A stretch of 64,000 bases of DNA from Cladopsammia gracilis (taxonomy: Eukaryota; Cnidaria; Anthozoa; Scleractinia; Dendrophylliidae). Below, one piece after another: positions 43,401-55,400 of the stretch. The stretch lies in NCBI GenBank assembly GCA_022457155.1, contig JAJGOT010000134.1, positions 1,245,001 to 1,309,000 of the forward strand, in the 5' to 3' direction. Position 1 is the stretch's first letter; every line of letters begins with the position of its first letter. A program made the position numbers and the translations under genes. The notes below the pieces were generated by a model. The model was given only the letters and a program-made list of their open reading frames with translations, was not told the DNA's origin and searched no databases.

Positions 43401-46400
43401 TGACATAGGGAAACAGCCAGCTATTGACAGGAAACAAGAAAGAACTCGTAAAGTAATCAACCGTAGATTTAACCGCCTCACTCCCAGAGTCAATCATGGA
43501 AATCCTATGGTGTGACCATTCAAATGAAACCTCTTCAGCAGTACTTTTGTATGGTACCATTTGTTCTAACTTTTGAGTCTGTTGACGAAATCCTATGGTG
43601 TGACCATTCAAATGAAACCTCTTCAGCAGTACTTTTGCATGGTACCACTTGTTCTAACTTTTGAGTCTGTGGATGAAATCCTATGGTGTGACCATTCAAA
43701 TGAAACCTCTACGGCAGTACTGTTTGATGGTACCATTTGTTTTTCAATGTTTTACAAAATGAAATTTGATGGGAAATTTTGGTATTTGGCACTCTTGGGA
43801 GTTAAAGAGGTAAACCCTTAGTCCTCCAACGGCAACGCAGTTATGGAAACACACACCTAAATAAACTTGACGGGAAATCAATGCAATTGCAAGTTCAAGG
43901 AAACAATAAGAATGCCTTAACACTGATGGTACGTAAAATTCTTCCATTTTAGATCGATGCGATGTCCCGCTCGGAATCCAAGATGGCCGCGTCACTCGCG
44001 CTATGTTCACCGCTTCCTCCATGTATAACCACTACTATGGTCCCTGGAGCGCCAGACTGCAGGCACAGAATCGAGGCCAGACCAGAGGAGGCTGGGTTGC
44101 TAAGTACCGAAACAGGAAACAGTGGTTACAGATTGACTTGGGCGTGGCTACAAGAGTGAAGAGAATTGCTACCCAGGGTCGGTATGATGCTAACCAGTGG
44201 GTCAAGTCATACACGATGTCTTACAGTAACAATGGTGTTAAGTTCCTTCCTTACAGACGGGGAAGAAGAATCCAGGTAACCGGTCAACCGTCTCAGTCGG
44301 TGTATCATTAGGTTGGCCTGTCATCAGTCAGTCAGTTAGTCAGTCGTTCGGTTGGGCATTCTGCCAGTCAACCAGTTAGTCAGCAAGCTAGCCACTCAAT
44401 CGGTTGGCTGGTGAGTTGGTCTGACTTTCAGTCAGTCAGTCAGTCAGTCAGTCAGTCAGTCAGCCAGCCAGTCAGTTGCACAGTCAGTCAGTTACACAGT
44501 GAGTCAGTTGTTTAGTCGGTCAGTCAGTCAGTCAGTCAGTCAGTCAGACAGTCAGTGAGTGAGTGAGTCAGTCAGTCAGTGAGACAGTCAGTCAGTCAGT
44601 ACGTCAGGCTGGCAGGCAGGCAACTAGGAAGTACATGGAAGTCAGGCGGTCCATACAGTCAGTCATTCATCTTCTAAGAGAAAGCATTTACATTTTATTT
44701 AGCATAAACTCGAGCTTTAATAGAGTATATAATACGGTTAAAAACCATTGAATAAATTTTTGTGATAACATTTGTTAACATTTTTTTTAAAGATATTCCA
44801 AGGAAACACCGAGCGGTACTTTGTAGTGGAACACAGGCTCCGCCCGACCATCAAAGCCCGTTACATTCGTATTCATCCCAGGACCTGGTACAGTTGGATT
44901 GCCATGAGATTTGAGTTGTATGGCTGCAGACTGGGTAAGTCGTGTTTGCACATCTCTCCTCCGCAGTAGCTCAATGGGGCGTTAAAGGTAATCCATTGCA
45001 CTCACTTCACTTCACTCAATTTCCTCGAGCCTCTGCGGAGGACAGAGTGTTTGTACATCGTCCTTTGTGTCTTTGATTGCTCCAACGGAAAGGAATTTAC
45101 TTCGAGAGTGGGTGGGGAGAAATACAGTGATAATTGTATGCAGTTACGTTAAATGATTCTTTCTATCGTCATTAGGAGTACTTTGTAACCGACCAATGGG
45201 AATGCAGACAGGCCGTATAAAGAACCACAAGATTACGTCAGCATCTGCGTGGGATAGGTACCATGCCCCGTTCCTGGCGCGGCTTAACCGAAGACGACGG
45301 GGAAGATACATGGGGGCCTGGTCATCCAAGTACAACAATCACTATCAATGGCTGCAAGTTGATTTTGGAAGAGCAGCAAAGATTATTAAGATATCCACGC
45401 AAGGACGTCAAGACACAAACCAGTGGGTCACGCAGTATTACGTGACGCGGAGTCTCGACGCAGTGCACTTCGTGCATTACAAGGAGCGTAACAACATCAA
45501 AGTATGAAAAGTGTTTCTTTTTGTTTATTAATTTATTTATATTATTACACAGTCGAACATCCATGTGTGAACACCTCTTCTAAGTGACTTCTTCTCCAAA
45601 AATACCAAATTTCTTCCAGTCAAATCACTATAGTCCAAACCTCTCGTAAGCGACCTCCTCTCCTAAGCGACCACTTTTCCAAAATACCAAATTTCTTCCA
45701 GTCAAATCTCTATAGTCCAAACCTCTCAGAAGCGACCACGTCTCCTAAGCGACCACTTTTCCAAAATACCAAATTTCTTCCTGTCAAATCACTATAGTCC
45801 AAAACTCTCGTAAGCGACCTCCTCTTCTAAGCGACCTCCTCTTCTAAGCGACCACTTTTCCAAAATACCAAATTTCTTCCAGTGAAATCACTATAGTCCA
45901 AACCCCTCGTAAGCCATCACCTCTTCTAAGCGACCACTTTTCCAAAATACCAAATTTCTTCCAGTCAAATCACTATAGTCCAAACCTCTCGGAAGCGACC
46001 TCCTCTCCTAAGCGACCACTTTTCCAAAATACCAAATTTCTTCCAGTCAAATCTCTATAGTCCAAACCTCTCAGAAGCGACCACGTCTCCTAAGCGACCA
46101 CTTTTCCAAAATACCAAATTTCTTCCTGTCAAATCACTATAGTCCAAAACTCTCGTAAGCGACCTCCTCTTCTAAGCGACCTCCTCTTCTAAGCGACCAC
46201 TTTTCCAAAATACCAAATTTCTTCCAGTGAAATCACTATAGTCCAAACCCCTCGTAAGCCATCACCTCTTCTAAGCGACCACTTTTCCAAAATACCAAAT
46301 TTCTTCCAGTCAAATCACTATAGTCCAAACCTCTCGTAAGCGACCTCCTCTTCTAAGCGACCACTTTTCCAAAATACCAAATTTCTTCCAGTGAAATCAC

Positions 46401-49400
46401 TATAGTCCAAACCCCTCGTAAGCCATCACCTCTTCTAAGCGACCACTTTTCCAAAATACCAAATTTCTTCCAGTCAAATCACTATAGTCCAAACCTCTCG
46501 TAAGCGACCTCCTCTTCTAAGCGACCACTTTTCCAAAATACCAAATTTCTTCCAGTGAAATCACTATAGTCCAAACCCCTCGTAAGCCATCACCTCTTCT
46601 AAGCGACCACTTTTCCAAAATACCAAATTTCTTCCTGTCAAATCACTATAGTCCAAAACTCTCGTAAGCGACCTCCTCTTCTAAGCGACCACTTTTCCAA
46701 AATACCAAATTTCTTCCAGTCAAATCACTGTAGTCCAAACCTCTCCTAAGCGACCACCAAGCCTCTCGTAAGCGACCACCAAGCCTCTCGTAAGCGACCA
46801 CCTCTCCTTAGTGGCCACTTTTCCAAATTTCTTCCAGTCAAATCACTATAGTCCAAACCTCTCGTAAGCGACCATCTCCCTTATGCGACCGCGACCATTT
46901 TCAACGCTGGTAAGCGATCACTCCCCCATATTTCTATGTCACCATAGAGGCAGATTGAATTATGTGTTACACTACAAGTCCAGGTCCAAGTACAAGTCCA
47001 ATAGGCCTTTATCACGCGGCGGCCATGTTGACTCCCTGGAGAATAAAATGCTTTGTTTTTGTCCGCCCAGCCTCGCAGTGAAAAAGTCGAAAACGAGGTT
47101 GGGCGGGCAAAAATCTTTTGTTTTTATACAAAATGGTGGGGCGTGATAAATACCTATATCACTAAACAAAACTTCAATATGATCCAATCTTTTGCACTGA
47201 TAGGTGCTTCATACATTGAAATTGCTATAGGTTCCTATAATTCAGAGACGGTTCTTACGATTCAAAGTAAAGACCCCCCGTGGTTTGACCTTTTGAAAGC
47301 GACCACCTCCCGTAAGCGATCACTTTGGCTTTCGTTTTTGGTGGTCGCTTACGGAAGCTTCGACTATTGTTTTTTTTTATGTAGTTGTTGAAAGTTTTCA
47401 AAACTTGTTGTTTTGTTGCAGGTCCGTTTACCTCTTTGAATGATACAGAGTTTTTTTTATGTAAAAAGCGATTTTGTTCTCACTCTTTTTTTGCTGTTTT
47501 TTTTTTCTTGCAGTACTTTGCGGGCAACCGTGACCAAAACACTGTTGTCACGAACTCTTTCGTTCCGATTCTGCGATGCCGTTACATCCGGGTTCATCCC
47601 AGAGGGTGGTACAGACATATATCGATGAGAGTAGAGTTCTATGGTTGTCTTACAGGTGCGATTTATTTATATAGTTGACATGTTGATTTTTTGAAATATC
47701 TCGAAAGGAAATCGTGTATTTACTTACCTCTCCAAACCGTTTTTTAATCAGAGCACGGAAGATCGTTTTTTCCGGCCTTACGTTTCGCATTTTCACGGCC
47801 GCCATTAAATTTACATGTTCCTGAAGAAAAGCTCACCGCCTCTCTTTGACGTCACAGAGAGCTGCGGGAACTTCAAATGAGTAGTTTGTAGGAGCTTGAA
47901 CCTGTTCGTTTCAACTGTTGTTTTCGTTTTTTCCGAATCATCAAGGTAAAAATGCCAGGGTCTAGATGTGTTGTGTATGGGTGTGAGAAAGAAGCTGATA
48001 GAAATGGAGATGTTTCGCTACACAATTCGAAAAAGCCGAAACAATGCCACGCCTAAAGAAAAAACATTAATTATGCATTGTTAATTGTCTTATTGGAGTT
48101 GGAGGGTGTTTCTTGGTGTTGCGGAAGCCATTGTTGGTTAGCTTTTGTGTTGTGGTGTGGGTATTGTTCAGTGTCTTTTGAATCTTTTGTTTTACGTCGT
48201 TTGGTGATCACACCATCCACAATATCAAGAAACTACCGAAATGGAGATACAGTGGAAGCTCTCAGTCGTAGGTGACACCTTCCGAAAATTGGGTAGTTGT
48301 AAGGTGGTTGTAAGTAGAGCTGATCACGTACAACACTGAATTCTCTTAAAGGAACAATGTCACTGGGATTTGGTGTCAAAATTAATCATGAAAAGTGTAT
48401 GAAATAAGAAAGTAAATCCGTTTAGAAGTTAAGTTTAATAAGAAAATTCAAAATTTGGGTAAACATACTTGTCAAAATAGGGTTGTCATGGAATTGTCAC
48501 ATGTCATGAACACAGATCTAGTACGGTTAGATGCTTGTAAAGTTCAAAGTCAGCACAGACACTTCCTCCCCCCCCCCCCCCCACCCCCAACCCCGTCCGA
48601 ATAGGGTAACTGTAACACATTTATAAGCAAAGTTATACTTTGTTTTTGTATAGATCGATGTGTTATGCCCATGGGTATGGAAGACCAGCGAATACTGTCG
48701 GGTCATCTTCGGGCCTCGTCGTCGTACAACTACAATCACGGACCTGACCGAGCGCGTCTGAACATCTACGCCAGTCACGGCCGAACAGGAGCCTGGGTAG
48801 CAAAGTATCGAAACACCAAACAGTGGCTACAGATTGACTTGAGGCAGATGAGTATCATCAAAGGTATCGCTACACAGGGACGCAGAGAAGCTCATCAATG
48901 GGTTAGAAGTTATCAGTTGTCCTACAGTCGATTGGGAAGTCGGTTTAGAGCTTATGTGGCTTATGGAAGAGTGAAGGTAAGAGATACTTATGACCTTGAA
49001 ATTATGTTATTTTCGTATGTATTAAAATGATTTGTTTCGGTACGTGACTCAATTTTGCTATTATATATATCCAAACCAAACAAAATTGTTGGCTTTTCTC
49101 GCGCGTTTATTTACTCGGGTACCAGAGGTTCTCTCGCGACACGCGACACGCGACACGCGACACGCGACACGCGACACGCGACACGCGACACGCGACACGC
49201 GACACGCGACACGCGACACGCGACACGCGTTCGTGAGAAGTCGGGGCCCGTTGAATATGAGAGATGAGAGCGTGAGATAAGCCACTGGCACCAAAGGTAG
49301 GTTTCCTCTATCTCGCGTGTCATGTCTCGTGGCTTTCTCGGTTGTTAATCGGCCTTTGGCCGAATGCTCCGTAAAAGTTCACAAATCAGACGGATTTGGA

Positions 49401-52400
49401 AGAAAAAGATGCAAAATGTTCACATCTATCAACCCACAAGACACGCCTGGTGTTACATATCCTAGTTGTACGCAGAAAGGATGTCACATGTCAGCCATGA
49501 GTGACCTACCAATATAACTCGACGCGAGTCACCCTGTAGCTCAGTGGTTAGAGCGTCACACCGGTGTGCGAAAGGTAATGGGTTCGTATGCCTTTCGGTA
49601 TTTGGACTGACCTTTTTTCGCAAATCATGCTTGTGACAGAACTGTATACTACAGTTTACTAACAAATAAAGTTGTTAATGAAGTCTTGGTAAAATTATTC
49701 CTTAAATCTTAGTGAAAGTGTGCCTACAAGTCACGTAATTGGTTTGTAGAATTGACACCAAAACTGTGGACGTCGCCTAAGTAGCATATTATAGCAACGA
49801 TTGTTTGGCAAAATGCCGCTGTAAGCAAGAAAATAATCGATATTTGGGTTTTGTCCTTTGAAGGTGTTTCGGGGTAATTTCGACATTTATCACACGGTGG
49901 GTCACAAGATCATGCCAGCAATAAGAGGACAGTTTATCCGTATTCACCCTCGATCGTGGAGAAGTTATATTTCCTTGCGTGTGGAGCTTTATGGGTGTCG
50001 TATACGAGGTAAGCCTTTGTATAACTTTTAGAAGTTGGCAAAACTTATATACTTTGCATAGAGCAGGGATGGCGCAGTGGTGAGAGAGCTCGCCTCCCAC
50101 CAATGTGACCCGGGTTCATTCCTGTACTCAGCGTCATATGTGGGTTGAGTTTGTTGTTAGTTCTCATCCTTGCTACGAGGGCTTTTCCTCCTTCCTCAAA
50201 AACTATCATTTCTAAATTCCAATTCGACCTGGAATTCGAGAGACACAGGTTTGTCAGTCGCATGACTGTTAAGTGTCACCCTCGCTGAACAAAGTTGATT
50301 TATTTAGTAATGCTTCACATAAGAACTATAGTAACCTTCATTATTCTGCGGCATTGGCTCTTTCCCACATAGAAGATCTTTGATTTTAAGAATAGAGGAG
50401 GGGCTGATGGTTCATAATTATATTTCATTATAAAAATACAGAAAATCAATTTGCGTCAAATATAGTTTAGGAAATATTCGTGCTTAACCAATCAGAATAG
50501 CAGAAGACAATAGCTACTAATTTTGCTTCTTTGATGAAGTTCCCCAAATACAATATCTTTTAGAAATTGCATGTTGTGCGATTGGGTCTCAAAACCTTAA
50601 AAAAATTAGACTTTATGCACCTTGACCCTTAACGTTTTAGCTGTTTTTGATTCTAGAGCAATGAAATCACTAGTTGTAACAATGAAAGTAGTTGACATTC
50701 CATCGTGCATTGCCGTGCATTGGTTGGCTTCCCTCATCCTTAGGGTTTTCTTCTCTTTCAAAATGGCGCATAGAAACCGTTGGACAAGACTGCTAAAATA
50801 CATCGATCGGCATTAGGTAACATAGGGTGAAGTAGGTCGGACACCTTATTCAGAATTATACAACGTAATGTCGACACTTGGAATTTTATTCTCACAAAGC
50901 GTTCCACGATTCGTGGAGTTGTTTGGCAGCCTTGTGCAGGGTTGTGCCTAAATCATACCGTCCAGAAGGCCGTCGGACACCTTATTGAGACTTATATAAC
51001 GTAATGTCGACACTTGGAATTTTATCTTCAATAAATTTTTAAGTGTAAAAAAGAAAATCTGAAATCCCCACTCAGGATTGAACCTGTGACCTCAGCTAGG
51101 CTTAGGCTTACATAGCGTACCGTACCACTGTACCACCTAGCTTCTCGGCTTGCTTAGTCCTAAATTTAACAAAATAAACTCTTGGTCTTCGGCCATCGTA
51201 GCTTGATTAAAAATATTAAACAAACAGCGATTTTTAACAAAATAAACTGCAACCCCTAACCTCAACTGAAAGCTAACCAGTTACTACGTTATATAAGTCT
51301 CAATAAGGTGTCCGACGTCCTTCTGGACGGTATGATTTGGGCTTGACCCCTTGTCCAGGCATATCACCGTGCTGCCATTTTGAAGAACGAGGAAGTCCTG
51401 GGGACGAGATGGGTATGTTTCCAGAAGAAACCAACCAGTTAACCCTTTCACTCCCAGAGTCAATTATGGAGATATGTAGTGTAGTTCTAACTTTTGAGTC
51501 TTTGGACAAAATTCTATGGTGTGACCATTCAAATGAAACCTCTTCAGCAGTACTTTTGCATGGTACCATTTGTTCTAACTTTTCAGTCTGTGGATGAAAT
51601 CCTATGGTGTGACCATTCAAATGAAACCTCTTCAGCAGTACTTTTGCATGGTACCATTTGTTCTAACTTTTCAGTCTGTGGATAAAATCCTATGGTGTGA
51701 CCATTCAAATGAAACCTCTTCAGCAGTACTTTTGCATGGTACCATTTGTTCTAACTTTTGAGTCTGTTGATGAAATCTTATGGTGTGACCATTCAAATGA
51801 AACCTCTTCAGCAGTACTTTTGCATGGTACCATTTGTTCTAACTTTTGAGTCTGTTGATGAAATCCTATGGTGTGACCATTCAAATGAAACCTCTTCAGC
51901 AGTACTTTTGCATGGTACCATTTGTTCTAACTTTTCAGTCTGTTGATGAAATCCTATGGTGTCACCATTCAAATGAAACCTCTTCAGCAGAGCTTTTGCA
52001 TGGTACCATTTGTTCTAACTTTTGAGTCTGTTGATGAAATCCTATGGTGTGACCATTCAAATGAAACCTCTTCAGCAGTACTTTTGCATGGTACCATTTG
52101 TTCTAACTTTTGAGTCTGTTGATGAAATCCTATGGTGTGACCATTCAAATGAAACCTCTTCAGCAGTACTTTTGCATGGTACCATTTGTTCTAACTTTTG
52201 AGTCTGTTGATGAAATCCTATGGTGTGACCATTCAAATGAAACCTCTTCAGCAGAGCTTTTGCATAGTACCATTTGGTTTTACCATATTTTGCGTAAGCA
52301 TAAACATAAGCAGAACGGTCTCCCTCAGTCTTGTTATGTCGTCCTTGATAGAAATTAACGCGGTATAAGTGTAAGCATATGCCAAGGAATTCATTTTTCT

Positions 52401-55400
52401 ATGAAGAAGAAAGGAGGATACACATTTATTCAGCATTGCTTCACATGGTGTCGACAGTACAAGAGTATAACTCCCAGTTTTATTTTGCAATCATGAAGTC
52501 ACTTCGATTTGTTGCAGAACGGTTTTACGACAAACCCATCGGCCTTCAAAACAATCGGATCAAAAACGCCGCCATCACAGCCTCGTCTCAGTGGGATAAA
52601 AATCACGCACCATGGTTGGCGAGACTTCATCGTCCTCGCCGCGGACGGTACATCGGGGCCTGGGCTTCCCGCCGTAATGATCACAAACAGTGGCTTCAGA
52701 TAGATATGGGAAGGTCAATGAAGGTCACGGGAATTGCTACCCAGGGACGACAGGACGCTGACCAGTGGGTAACGGCGTACTATGTTTATGTTAGTTCGGA
52801 TGGAGTCAACTTTGCTAAAGTCAAGCACTGGTGGAATTACGTCAAGGTACACTACTATGTATAGTTTTAGTTGATTGTCAAATATAACATGCGCTGTGAT
52901 TGGTTGGCTAGGTAATGAATGGGGCTTTGTAATCATAGTTATGACGTGCAACCTTAGGATGCTCGCTCATGAACTGAGTTCCCAGAGAGAAAAATTTTCT
53001 TCACTGTTTTCATCGGAATGCCGATGGTTTTCATCTTTAGATTTCAATGTTAGAATCACCTTGTACAACATAATAAACAGTACCACAGGAAAGTACTGCT
53101 CAGTAGCTTTCATTTGAATGGTCACACTTTAGGATTTCATCCACAGACTCAATACTTAGAACCACTTTGTACAGCATAATAAACAGCACCACAGGAAAGT
53201 ACTGTTCAGTAGCTTTCATTTGAATGGTCACACTTTAGGATTTCATCCACAGACTCAATAGTTAGAACTACCCCGTACAGCATAATGAACAGTACCACAG
53301 GAAATAAGCTACTGCTTTTGCCTTTTGACTCGAAATTTAAAACAACAATATCGGCCATGTGGCAGAGAAGAGATTATCAAAGTAAGGAGGTTGATTCCTT
53401 GTTGTTATATTCTCTTTCCAGACGTTCCAGGGCAACCGTGATCGACTATCGGTCCAAACACATTCTATAGATCCACCTATCTACGGTCGTTATGTTCGAA
53501 TCATACCACGTGGTTGGAGATCTCATATTTCCATGCGGCTGGAGCTGTTTGGAGGACCGTGGAGTAAGTTGATGTACATTAAAATTATAGACGTATTGCG
53601 ATTTGGAGACGGCAACATCACGATTCAACAGTTGTTCGGGCAAAAAGAAAGCAAAACTGGAGATAACTTGTGCTGATCAAAACTGAAATTCTTACTAGTC
53701 ATGAATTTTGTTCGCGACATTTTGAATGCGAAATAAGCTTTTTTGTTTCGTTTTTAAAACTTGTTTAAAAACCACACGACATTTGTCATGCCGTGCGCGA
53801 CACTAAGCCAGTTGTAGGTTTGATTTACACGATATGATTCTTTTTGTAGGCTTATCGTAAGTATATCGCATACGACAAAGTTGTGACGTCTAAATTGGTC
53901 ATAATAGAACACAACCTTAGTGTCGTTTAGCTTCCTCTATAATACGGATACCTCTATAATGTGGACACTTGGATTTGGTACTTTGGTGTTCGTATTAAGG
54001 AGTTTCGATTCTATTAAATTTGACGACCTGTGATGATAATTTTTCGTTTTTTAAGATCGTTGTAACATGCCATTGGGTCTTGAAGATGGACGTGTTCCAG
54101 ATCCGCTTATTCGCGCTTCTTCCTTCTATAACTATTACTGCGGACCGTTTAACGCCAGACTGAACAGACGGAGGTACGGCCGGCAGGGAGGGGCCTGGTG
54201 CGCAAAGAGACGAGACAAACGTCAGTGGGTGCAGGTGGATTTTGGCGCGCTTACCAGAGTGGTAGGTGTCGCCACTCAGGGAAGACAGAACGCCGCTCAG
54301 TGGGTTACAAGTTATTATATAACATACAGTAGAAATGGATACAAGTTTATTCCTTACAGAGAAGGAAGGCGTACCAAGGTAAAGTCTCTTTGTGTCTATA
54401 TAGCAGTTTTCAATTGAGTGTCGTAAAACCAAAACTAAAGTAATTACTGTGACCAATCACAGCAGTCGTAAACAATCCAATGAACCAATCAGAGCTCGAA
54501 GCAATTACATGTCGGCGGCGCCAAGCGCGGGAAAACGCGTGCGAGCAAGTCACGATTGGTTTTGGTTTTACTTCTGATTGGTCGAGAAATTGGCGCGAGA
54601 TTTTGTAGAAAATCACAAAGCGAAGCAATGCAAAACCAAAGCAATTGTGTAATTACTTTCGATACTCAATTGAAAACTGCTCTATACTACGTTTTACGCG
54701 AATTCTATTGTATAGCTACTCCAACTTTAGACGCAGATCTCGCGCTAACCAATCAGAATATCGAAAAAGCCTGACACAATTTTGTTGATTGATCCCATTT
54801 GATACCCGATAAATTCAATTGAACAACCCTCGGTCATTTTGCGTCGCTAAAGGTATATTTTTATCGACAACTACATTTATTAAGCTATCTATTGATATAT
54901 AGTTTGTCATGTTACTCCTAAAACTGGCGCGTGTACGATTTTTTTTCCCAAAGGACACTCGCGAGTCCTGACTGCGTGTTCATAACTTGCCTTGTTGTGC
55001 GTTGTTCTCGCTGTTTAAATAATATAATAGTGACAAATAACAGCGAAAGACAATAACATAACAAGAAATGAAAAAAGGGAAGTTCTGCGTGTTCTGTTTG
55101 GACGGCTATATATATTTTTTAGGTGTTGAAGCAACTAAAAAAACATCCGTCATCAAATTCGACGCTTTGTATTTGGCCGTCCCGAGATTACTGGTAAGTT
55201 GTATTTCGATTCTGTGGAGTAAAAGAATTAACCCATGTGTTTGGCTTGTCTTTAGATATTCCAAGGTAACTACGATCGATTCATCATCGTACGTCATAAG
55301 CTGGCCAAGCGCATAACTGCTCGCTACTTCAGGATACACCCGGTCACGTGGTATAGCTGGATCTCAATGCGAGTGGAATTTTACGGCTGTGTAGTTGGTA

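Noticed and set aside
45565..46910. Possible CRISPR array (regular repeats)
   Set aside because: Repeats abut with no unique spacers, and the genome is animal; it is a satellite.
51494..52358. Several open frames with [12 protein letters not shown]
   Set aside because: They are translations of the 88-bp minisatellite, present in many introns and on both strands.
52379..52517. In-frame extension upstream of the D20 A exon with an ATG
   Set aside because: A standard gttgcag acceptor lies at the expected phase-1 boundary; the extension is intron read-through.
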